From Impatiens glandulifera (lineage: Eukaryota; Streptophyta; Magnoliopsida; Ericales; Balsaminaceae): DNA of 64,000 nucleotides. Under the pieces are notes generated by a model that made no database searches, had not been told where the DNA came from, and worked only from the letters and a program-made list of their open reading frames with translations. This document shows positions 33,866-43,917 of the stretch, one piece after another (within the stretch, counting starts at the first letter, position 1; each line of letters begins with the position of its first letter). The DNA lies in assembly GCF_907164915.1 (NCBI RefSeq), contig NC_061866.1, forward strand, positions 54,067,814 through 54,131,813, given 5' to 3'. The translations under genes and the position numbers were made by a program.

Positions 33866-36800
33866 ATTATATCAACTAGTCATGGAAGCGAATAAATATT
33901 CGTTCGATATCGTAAATTCATAAAAAAAAAATAAAAAAAAAATGTAAAATGAAAACTATTCATAGAAGCGAAGATTTATTCGCGGAATGTAAATGCGCGG
34001 GTAAGTGAATTTACATGACAGGCAAGTTGGCTTCTCATGGGAGGGGAGGTGGTTTTACATGAACGTCAGGCTAAAATTATTTGAAAATAAGAAATCTTCG
34101 CTTTCAATCGTCTACTCGAAAAACAAAATTCAAGCGAATATTTGGTCGTTTACTGATTGTCAATTTAAATTAATTACATTAACATTTATTAATAAACGGA
34201 AAAAAAATAAAAAAAATAAAAATACCCAAGGAATTGAAGCGAAGCTTTGTTCGGTTGCTGCATGTCATCTTCAATTAATTGAATTAATATTTAATAAACG
34301 GAAATATAAAATCCATGTCATTGTGGTCTTTACATAGACGGGTAAGTGTCTTTCCATGGTAGGCAGGCGGTCTTCTCATGGGTGGGTTGGGGGGTTTACA
34401 TGATGTTTTTATTAAAATTAATTGAAGCAAATATATCTTCGCTCCAGAGTGTCTCGAGGCAAAAAAATTTAAATAACAAAATTAAATAAAATTAAAAAAA
34501 TATATATAAATTAATTGAATTAATATGTAATAAACGGAAATATAATTATTAAAATTAATTGAAGCAAATATATCTTCGCTCCAGAGGGTCTCCAAGACCA
34601 AAAAATGAAATAAAAAATTAAATAAAATTCCTAGAAAAAAATTGAATGAATTAATTGAAGCGAATATTATATCGCTGCATGTGTTTTTTAATAAATTAAA
34701 TTAATATTTAATAAACGTAAATATAATATCCCTGTCAATTCGATCTTTACATGGACGTGTAAGTGTATTTTCATGAACGGCAGGCGTTCTTCTCATGGGT
34801 GGGTATGCGGGGTTTACATGAGGGTCATGGCAACGGGCGTGTAGATCAGAGCGAAGATATCTTATCTGTTTATCATCTGAATATTATATTATTTCCTGGC
34901 GTTAAAAGGCGCTTCCGTTAACGGCGTCTGGTGTGAACCCGGGCCTAAACCCGGATTCCGGATTCTCCCTCCCTCCGTCTCCTGCCCAGATTGATTTATT
35001 ATTAAAATAATAATGCTGCAATCTGATTGGTCCGCCACAGGGGAACACGACAATCGGTAGCAGAAGATCTGAACTGGAAAATATGATATTAATAAAAGTT
35101 CTGGCATCATTATATATAGTCCAGAATTTGTTGTGAAAGTTACAACAATTTGTGAAGTTCTAATTTAGTTATCATTTTCTAAATCATTATGTAACTTAAC
35201 CAATTTTCTAAATAAAAATGTTCACTTTCTCCTCTCGAATTAGTGTACCAACAACGAGTCTTCCTCTTTCCATTAAAAAATAAAAGCTTGTCAAAAGGGG
35301 AAAGACTTGCATATATAAATATACAAATAAAAGTCAAGCATGATCAACAACCTCTTTTCAAACGATAACAAAAAAGAACTTTTAAACTATAGTAGGATTG
35401 TGTGGATCGCAACAGCGGTATCTTGTAAGAGACTTTATGGTAAAGCAATCTTCGTGCTTGGCTCATAAATCTATAAAAGAATCTCGCAGCTGCAAAAAAA
35501 GAGGTAAAAAGATCATTCGCGAGATGCAATCGCGAGATGCATTTGCAAGACGCAACCGTGAGACGCATTCAGTGTCGGACCTGAGATTTCAAGGCCTGAG
35601 CCGAACACAAAACTTGGTGTCCTCAAAGCTTAATATTCATACATATATTTTTTTATCGATTTAAGTATAATAGTATTTGTAACATGAATTTTAAAAATAA
35701 AATATCATCAAAATAATATGTCATAAGTAAATACTAAAAAAACAAAGAAGATCCAAACAAAATATAAAATTCATGTTCCGAACTAGTACATAGTCACTTG
35801 AATATTACTCGTCTCGTATTTTTTGAAGCGAAAGTATTGATCAAGTTTGCATAATCAACTTTCTCAATATTTTTTTTCTCGATAGATAACATAGCTAACC
35901 CATTTAGTATTTTTGTGACATAGTTGATCAAAGATAAGTTTTAATAAACTTCAATTTGGAAAAACTTCTTTCCGCAGATGCAACAGTAACTGGTATAGTC
36001 AGCAAAACTCGATATGCGATATATGAATTTGGATAACAACCATCCATTGTTTTCAAATAATTCAGCACATCAATCACTCTTTTTGCTTCTCCGGGTAATG
36101 AATGTCTTAACAACTTTAGTTCTAGAAATAAATTTGATCCATCAACATCGAAGTGCCCATCATTTGTTAAAGAATTTTGAAGATTGACACATGAGCTCAA
36201 GAGACCATCATCATCAATAGACTTCAACTTCCAATCTTTGTATCCTTCGTTAGCCAGATAACCAAGTTTCGTCATGGTACTTTGAGTTTTGAATAACTTG
36301 CAACAAAAACAGAAGATATTGTCCATAGAAATAGAGTACACTAACCATCTTCTGTCACTTTTCTCACCATTTGTCAATTGTCTCTTATAATGTGATTGAT
36401 TGAAATGTCTTTCAGTGTTATCAAGAAAAAACAAAATATTAGGACCACTTTCAACCAAAATATTATATCAACTAGTCATGGAAGCGAATAAATATTCGTT
36501 CGATATCGTAAATTCATAAAAAAAAATAAAAAAAAAATGTAAAATGAAAACTATTCATAGAAGCGAAGATTTATTCGCGGAATGTAAATGCGCGGGTAAG
36601 TGAATTTACATGACAGGCAAGTTGGCTTCTCATGGGAGGGGAGGTGGTTTTACATGAACGTCAGGCTAAAATTATTTGAAAATAAGAAATCTTCGCTTTC
36701 AATCGTCTACTCGAAAAACAAAATTCAAGCGAATATTTGGTCGTTTACTGATTGTCAATTTAAATTAATTACATTAACATTTATTAATAAACGGAAAAAA

Positions 36801-39057
36801 AATAAAAAAAATAAAAATACCCAAGGAATTGAAGCGAAGCTTTGTTCGGTTGCTGCATGTCATCTTCAATTAATTGAATTAATATTTAATAAACGGAAAT
36901 ATAAAATCCATGTCATTGTGGTCTTTACATAGACGGGTAAGTGTCTTTCCATGGTAGGCAGGCGGTCTTCTCATGGGTGGGTTGGGGGGTTTACATGATG
37001 TTTTTATTAAAATTAATTGAAGCAAATATATCTTCGCTCCAGAGTGTCTCGAGGCAAAAAAATTTAAATAACAAAATTAAATAAAATTAAAAAAATATAT
37101 ATAAATTAATTGAATTAATATGTAATAAACGGAAATATAATTATTAAAATTAATTGAAGCAAATATATCTTCGCTCCAGAGGGTCTCCAAGACCAAAAAA
37201 TGAAATAAAAAATTAAATAAAATTCCTAGAAAAAAATTGAATGAATTAATTGAAGCGAATATTATATCGCTGCATGTGTTTTTTAATAAATTAAATTAAT
37301 ATTTAATAAACGTAAATATAATATCCCTGTCAATTCGATCTTTACATGGACGTGTAAGTGTATTTTCATGAACGGCAGGCGTTCTTCTCATGGGTGGGTA
37401 TGCGGGGTTTACATGAGGGTCATGGCAACGGGCGTGTAGATCAGAGCGAAGATATCTTATCTGTTTATCATCTGAATATTATATTATTTCCTGGCGTTAA
37501 AAGGCGCTTCCGTTAACGGCGTCTGGTGTGAACCCGGGCCTAAACCCGGATTCCGGATTCTCCCTCCCTCCGTCTCCTGCCCAGATTGATTTATTATTAA
37601 AATAATAATGCTGCAATCTGATTGGTCCGCCACAGGGGAACACGACAATCGGTAGCAGAAGATCTGAACTGGAAAATATGATATTAATAAAAGTTCTGGC
37701 ATCATTATATATAGTCCAGAATTTGTTGTGAAAGTTACAACAATTTGTGAAGTTCTAATTTAGTTATCATTTTCTAAATCATTATGTAACTTAACCAATT
37801 TTCTAAATAAAAATGTTCACTTTCTCCTCTCGAATTAGTGTACCAACAACGAGTCTTCCTCTTTCCATTAAAAAATAAAAGCTTGTCAAAAGGGGAAAGA
37901 CTTGCATATATAAATATACAAATAAAAGTCAAGCATGATCAACAACCTCTTTTCAAACGATAACAAAAAAGAACTTTTAAACTATAGTAGGATTGTGTGG
38001 ATCGCAACAGCGGTATCTTGTAAGAGACTTTATGGTAAAGCAATCTTCGTGCTTGGCTCATAAATCTATAAAAGAATCTCGCAGCTGCAAAAAAAGAGGT
38101 AAAAAGATCATTCGCGAGATGCAATCGCGAGATGCATTTGCAAGACGCAACCGTGAGACGCATTCAGTGTCGGACCTGAGATTTCAAGGCCTGAGCCGAA
38201 CACAAAACTTGGTGTCCTCAAAGCTTAATATTCATACATATATTTTTTTATCGATTTAAGTATAATAGTATTTGTAACATGAATTTTAAAAATAAAATAT
38301 CATCAAAATAATATGTCATAAGTAAATACTAAAAAAACAAAGAAGATCCAAACAAAATATAAAATTCATGTTCCGAACTAGTACATAGTCACTTGAATAT
38401 TACTCGTCTCGTATTTTTTGAAGCGAAAGTATTGATCAAGTTTGCATAATCAACTTTCTCAATATTTTTTTTCTCGATAGATAACATAGCTAACCCATTT
38501 AGTATTTTTGTGACATAGTTGATCAAAGATAAGTTTTAATAAACTTCAATTTGGAAAAACTTCTTTCCGCAGATGCAACAGTAACTGGTATAGTCAGCAA
38601 AACTCGATATGCGATATATGAATTTGGATAACAACCATCCATTGTTTTCAAATAATTCAGCACATCAATCACTCTTTTTGCTTCTCCGGGTAATGAATGT
38701 CTTAACAACTTTAGTTCTAGAAATAAATTTGATCCATCAACATCGAAGTGCCCATCATTTGTTAAAGAATTTTGAAGATTGACACATGAGCTCAAGAGAC
38801 CATCATCATCAATAGACTTCAACTTCCAATCTTTGTATCCTTCGTTAGCCAGATAACCAAGTTTCGTCATGGTACTTTGAGTTTTGAATAACTTGCAACA
38901 AAAACAGAAGATATTGTCCATAGAAATAGAGTACACTAACCATCTTCTGTCACTTTTCTCACCATTTGTCAATTGTCTCTTATAATGTGATTGATTGAAA
39001 TGTCTTTCAGTGTTATCAAGAAAAAACAAAATATTAGGACCACTTTCAACCAAAAAG
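33866..39057. repeat. Direct tandem duplication of about 2.6 kb (units 33866-36461 and 36462-39057)
   Basis: The second unit repeats the first at an offset of 2595-2596 bp, with one A missing in a poly-A tract and no other difference noticed. Each unit holds the right part of the inverted-repeat element, a short spacer and the 3' part of the hAT element. The internal junction is CAACCAAAA|TATTATATC. It is either a very recent duplication or an assembly artefact, since it starts 226 bp from the gap. Confidence 0.85.
35570..36461 (-). mobile_element. Truncated copy of the hAT element (3' part only)
   Basis: This part of the first tandem unit starts at the hAT terminus CAGTGTCGGACCTGAG preceded by GACGCATT. 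It contains the C-terminal part of the broken transposase frame (VESGPNILFFLDN to SKLKFIKTYL) on the minus strand. It is cut at the duplication junction and has no right end of its own. Confidence 0.75.
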
Positions 39058-40056
39058 TCCTTAATATTTTGCATTTTGTCCCAATTTCCTGGATCATCAA
39101 CATTTAAAGGAAACAAAATCTTTTGATTTATATCTCCATTAGTGTCACTTTTAGGCATACTTACATCGTTCTCATTTTCAGATTGTTTTGTGTCTTCATT
39201 GCGAAGTTCATTCAATTCACCATGTTCTCGATCATTCAACTTATCATCGATGTCATCCTGGTTCACTTGCTCTACTATTTAATCGCTTGTGAAATACTTA
39301 TTAAGGCTTCCTACCTTATTTTAAATGAAAGCATCTTCTTTTTGTTTTTTCTTTCTTTTTTCTGCTCCAGACAATTGTTTTCTTATAGAAGACATGTTTG
39401 ATAAAACTCTAAATGTTAATCTGCATTAAAAATTTATATATTTACTAGCATTCTATGAATCTATGATTAACCACAATATTGTACTTCCGTTATGCAATAA
39501 TGCAAGATACATATTGTGAATCCACCATTCCACTACACAAGTCTTCAACAACAAAAAATAATCAAGTAAATCGAACCAAAATCTCACCAAATCGGAGGAA
39601 GAACTCTAGTGGGCAGTGACGCAGTGCCGAGAAACAAGGCTGAAACAAGCGAAAAAGGCCCAAGAGCTCGGGGAAGGAGACGACCGGGTTTTTTGCTCCG
39701 ATTCCGGCAAGCTGGAGGATCGACGACGGACTTGGAGTTTGGGGAAAGTGTTTTTTTTTCTTTTTTCAGAATGCTTGTTCTTGTTTTTTTTCTTTTACCT
39801 TGATTTTGTTGATAAATGGTAATCATGCGATTCTTTTCTCCAAGTAAGATAATGTTTTTTATTTTTATTTTTTTGGATACAAATTAAGTTATGGCTTATC
39901 ATTGATAGGTTATCAATTATTATTTATGAGCTTTTTAAAAATAAGCTCATAAACATATCATTATAATTTATTTTATTTTTTTGAAGATTTTGGTGCCCCA
40001 AAAATATTTGGGCCTAAGACAATTGCCTCACTTATTACACAGTAGGTCCGGGCCTG
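38165..40056 (-). mobile_element. hAT-superfamily element, non-autonomous, 1892 bp
   Basis: The termini are imperfect inverted repeats: CAGTGTCGGACCT at the left end, and CAGGCCCGGACCT as the complement of the right end. They are flanked by an identical 8-bp target duplication GACGCATT (38157-38164 and 40057-40064), diagnostic of hAT. It carries a broken TTF-type zinc finger/hAT transposase on the minus strand. About 660 bp upstream of that frame (39395-40056) is noncoding leader with a GC-rich patch. The element cannot move by itself. Confidence 0.85.
38523..39394 (-). pseudogene. hAT transposase (TTF-type zinc finger / hAT dimerisation), deleted remnant
   Basis: The N-terminus starts MSSIRKQLSGAEKRKKKQK at 39394, is broken by two in-frame stops, and is open from about 39266. 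A TTF-type zinc-finger part follows (RRWLVYS, IFCFCCKLF, NEGYKDWK). It then jumps directly to the C-terminal hAT dimerisation segment (LLTIPVTVASAERSFSKLKF) and a stop after KTYL. The long central catalytic region (DUF4371-like, several hundred residues in intact family members) is missing, as is the end of the dimerisation domain. It is clearly non-functional. Confidence 0.85.
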
Positions 40057-40530
40057 GACGCATTCGCGAGACGCAACCGGGAGACGCATTCGCGAGTCAC
40101 AATCGCGAGATACATCAGTGAGACGCAACCATTCGTGAGACGCAATCAACAATCGCGACCGCTCCGCAAGGCAACATGAGACAACACCGCATCCAACTTC
40201 ATCAACAAGGACCCCATCAACATTTGCATTCAATCAAGGCGAATCAATTAAACACAAAAATATTAAGCTATAAAGGAAATAAGGGTCAAATTAATCTATT
40301 TGCCATCGTCTTAGGGTTTAGAGCAGATAAGAGCGAGAATGGAAAGAAACAAATGATTTTTTTTTGGATTTTATAAGAGATGGGTTGCGAGACGCATTTG
40401 CGGTTGCGTCTCACAACGGGGATAATTTCGTCAAAAAAAATATAAAGTGGTCATCAGCGCAATAAAATTTATGCGCTGGTCACCCGAGCATTTAAAACCC
40501 TTTTTAGGATCATTTCGTCAAATTTCCCCT
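40057..40530. repeat. Repeat-rich host DNA of the hAT insertion (GAGACGCAA words)
   Basis: Words such as GAGACGCAACC, GCGAGACGCATT and TCGCGAGATGC recur here and on the other side of the hAT element (about 38110-38164 and 35515-35569), so the hAT interrupted this repeat. A hairpin, GAGACGCATTTGCGGTTGCGTCTC, lies near 40389-40414. It is GC-rich relative to its surroundings. I do not recognise the element. Confidence 0.5.
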
Positions 40531-40960
40531 AGCAACAGTATTAACCCTGCCCACTTCAGTTTTTGTCACTGTTAGTACTGCCCTCAATAACTACTTGGGT
40601 TGGAACATCATTTTGTTTTGTAATAATTTTATTAATGTAAAATTTAACAAGATTTCAAATAAGAAAATGTCTAAAATGCTATGCTAAAACACAACAAACA
40701 TAAATTAAGAATTTCGATTATCAACTTATTATTTAAATCGAGAGTAAAACGCAAAAAATTTCATAAACAGTTTACAAAAAAATGGGTGAAGATAAAAAAA
40801 TCAGATAGTCTCATCCTTTACACGTTCGTTTTTTTATTGATGCAAAAGTTTAAAGAAGAAAAGATTTAATTATATCGATCCAAAACTTTTTCCTTAAAAA
40901 ATTTTCATATTTTTTTTCCATAATATCCACCGCATAATATATATGATGCACTTTCCTTCA
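40531..40960. other. Intergenic AT-rich sequence
   Basis: AT-rich sequence with a short open frame (about 40681-40869) of low-complexity Lys/Ile/Phe composition that shows no family features. No gene is supported. Confidence 0.5.
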
Positions 40961-42770
40961 TTGCTAATAACTTCTCTCGAGCATATTGAAATCCGTTGAT
41001 CCCAAAATTTCATGAGGCATGATCCATGGATGATTGATAATGTTCTGAATAATGACCCAAATGAAGGAAGTCACAGGACAATAAAGGAGAATATGATTGG
41101 TCATTTCTTCGGTTTGAAGACAGAGACTGCATCGGTTAGCAAGGAAACAAATTTTCTTTTAAGTTTGTCGAGAGAAAGAATAACTACTTGAATAACCTCC
41201 CAAACAAAAAAAAAATGAATTCTGAAGGGAATCTTTGACTTCTAAAGCTTCTTTTAAGGATAGTGCTCATCAATTCCCTTTGGGATAGAGGCGTTATAAA
41301 TGTAACTTGGCTAAATTTTAAGGGATCCCTTCAATGTGAAATTGTACCTAGACTCTGTAGAGATTGTGCTATTGATAAGGAGCAAAATAAGCATCGACAA
41401 CGTTGCAGCCTTAGTAGTGAAGAGCATGTGGTTGGAAGTGGTTGACCAAATGATCTGTCCACCACCAATGAACCTCAATAATTGTGGCCCCTTCTTGTTA
41501 GAACAACATAAAGGGTTCTAAGAGAGTTTATATAGAGGAAGATTAAACAATAAGAGCAGACAAACATCGTCATCAGCTTCAATTCAATCTCCCTTCATGA
41601 AAACGCAAAAAGAATGGGACGTGAAAGAAGGCAATATGGTCAAAAGGCGGATATGGAGACAACATAGGTTGGGATAGCTAGATTGTAGTATTTGTTCATT
41701 ATAATCTATGTTTTGTAATTTAATTTGATTGCCACCATTCAGAAACTTTTGGGTCTTTTGTTTGTTATCTTATAATCAAAACTAGGGTTTGTCTAGTTTT
41801 GATTATTGACCCCTCCCACTTTTGGGCCTTTTAATGAAATGATGTTAAACCGTTCCCCCCAAAAAAAAGGTTCTAAGATGCCACAGATCAGTCCGAAAGA
41901 GTTCAACATAGAAGTGAAGGAGGGATTCCCATAGTTTTGTCACGTGACCCTAAATGCTACAAACATAGTTAACTTTGTTGGTTAAAGGATCCATTCAAAA
42001 TTCTCGTATTTGGATGAAACTGCTTTAGCCCATATTGTTGTCATCGTTAGGTATTTCCACCACCACTTACAAAGAAGTGAGTTGTTAAAGGAGATAAGGT
42101 CTTTAATTCTGAGTCCGTTCTCATGCTTATACTCTTAGTATTGTTCTAGTTAACTTACAGCCTCCGCCTTTTGATAAGAGCTTACTCTTTCAAAGGGCTA
42201 ACATTTGTTTCATCTTCTCAATAATAGGGTTCTAAGTATCCATACTTATAATATTTGTGCCAAAAGGAAGACCAAGGTAATCAGATGGTAGAGATCCAAT
42301 TTTGAAGCCCAATGTATCTACCAACACTTCAGATTTGAAATTAAGATTAAAAAAGAATGAGAATCCTTTTGAGGCAAACAAGATTAACCTTTGAAGGATT
42401 TGCTAAACAAAGAGTATCATCTTAAAAAAGGAGATGAATGATATTACAAGGCCTCATTATAATCCCGACATTTATGCTTGAGTAAAGACTAAGCATGGAA
42501 GATCGTTCGAAAAGTCTAGATAAGGGTTTCATAACGATTGTGAACAATAGGGGAGAAAGGTCGCATTGACGAAGGCCCCGTTGATAATAACTGAAAAACG
42601 AGGCTTGATAACACAAGTTATGATCCATCTTTTGCACTTGACACCAAAGTCCATTCGGTCCATCACATAGAAGAGGAAATCTCAATTTACGTGATCGAAA
42701 TCATTTTCAATATCGAGTTTACAAAGACAACCCGAGACTTTTCTTCTAGAAATAGAGTACAAACCTTCGT
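40961..42770 (-). pseudogene. Decayed non-LTR retrotransposon (LINE/L1-type) reverse transcriptase remnant
   Basis: On the minus strand, about 42422-42685 encodes YYQRGLRQCDLSPLLFTIVM, the conserved reverse-transcriptase block normally read as GLRQGDPLSPLLF. Further downstream, about 41000-41140 reads NRCSLCLQTEEMTNHILLYC, matching the C-terminal zinc-binding domain of plant LINE reverse transcriptases. The frame is broken many times and the catalytic Asp-Asp block is not recognisable. A smaller insertion splits it (listed separately). Confidence 0.75.
41524..41868 (+). mobile_element. Small retro-insertion with 10-bp target duplication and A-tail
   Basis: 345 bp are flanked by GGTTCTAAGA at 41514-41523 and 41869-41878, and end with CCCCCC followed by eight A at the 3' side. 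This is the hallmark of target-primed reverse transcription by a LINE or SINE. It has no coding potential. It lies inside the older LINE remnant. Confidence 0.7.
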
Positions 42771-43917
42771 TAACAAGTAGTGAGGCTTCAGTAATTTATC
42801 TCCATGGCACGAAGACCATCTGATTAGGAGAAATGATGTGAGGAGACACAATTTTGAACTGATTCGCAAGGTCAGGACAAGAACGTTATAGAAACTAAAC
42901 TTGTAATTAAAAGAAGTTGGAATGTATGTACATAAGTATAAGTTAGTCTTGCCCCTATATAGATACTTCATACATAGATGGTGCATATGCATGGACTGCA
43001 AGTATTTTTAATCTTGTTTAGACGAATACAATTATATTACTTATTACTAATTATTTAGTCTTACTCTACTATTTCCCTAATCTATAATTATGGCTTTCCC
43101 AGTTCTTGATGATGAATAAAAGTTAAATGACTGGATATCCTGTCTGTTGGCATACTAATTATGCTGTATCAAAACATATTTAAACTTAGAAATATAATGA
43201 GTCAACTTTGTTTCATAATTTTGTTTTCAAAAATTAAATGAGAACTAGTCTACATCCCAGTCATTGCCCCGTTTAAATTCAAAGCTTTTTCAAACTTTTT
43301 AGTCACTTAACCAACGGACTATCTTGATGGAGTTTCTTGTCCATAATTTTGTAAATGGCCACCTAGCCTAAAGTCTTATTGCCTTTCATCTACTATACAA
43401 AGAAAGAATGAGTAAAAACTGTAGCAAGTTGCTAATTGTATGGTTACTTCTAAATCCTTTTTTCAGGTATGCATAAAAAAAGAGTGATAACTCATCTATC
43501 TTATAAAAAATTGAATTCACTGTTCATTTACATGGTAATTGATCAGTGATGACCATGGTAAAATACTGGCTCTCCCTCATCTCTCATGAGAGTTGATCCA
43601 AGTTCTATACAACAATACATGTTACCATTCTTCAAAGACATGTAGGTCATACTAGATTTCTAACCAGAGCTCATATAGTTATTGCCATACCCTATATCTT
43701 ATGTTTAACTTTTCAACGCAATGGAACCAAAATTATGACATTAGCTCTTCATATAATCTCAAATACCAATACAAGGTTCAATAAAACGGAAGTAAATGCA
43801 ACTTATTACTACCCAGTGTTCCAAAATCAATAATAATGACTCAAACTACCAAAATACTGTCGTGATGTTTGCAACAAAAAAAGAAAACGGACTGAGCAAG
43901 GCAAAAAATTTGATCAC
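42771..43917. other. Intergenic sequence downstream of TOC159 copy 2
   Basis: Mixed AT-rich sequence with no supported gene. From about 43735 it resembles the flank below TOC159 copy 1 (about 27165-27343), at visibly lower identity than the coding 3' end. Confidence 0.5.

Larger units (their letters stand above)
32321..35075. mobile_element. Long-inverted-repeat (foldback-like) DNA element containing the assembly gap
   Basis: The left arm (32321 to at least 33140) is the reverse complement of the right arm (about 34400-35075). Outer ends are AGTTCAGATCTTCTGCTAYCG on the left and its complement on the right. Arms of about 0.7-0.8 kb contain direct subrepeats, each with CATGTAAA..., TCTTCGCTC or GAGCGAAGATAT words. 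An extra unit of about 278 bp makes the left arm longer. Such long, internally repetitive inverted termini recall foldback or some Mutator-like elements. No clear target duplication was found, so exact ends are uncertain. The 500-N gap and a short minus-strand reading frame lie between the arms. Confidence 0.65.

Noticed and set aside
34005..34337. 110-codon plus-strand frame, repeated at 36600-36932
   Set aside because: It lies in AT-rich subrepeats of the inverted-repeat element. The Lys/Asn-rich composition and identical second copy reflect the DNA duplication, not a gene.
39584..39826. Overlapping 64-80 codon frames on both strands in the hAT element
   Set aside because: They sit in the GC-richer noncoding leader of the hAT transposase and have no recognisable domain.
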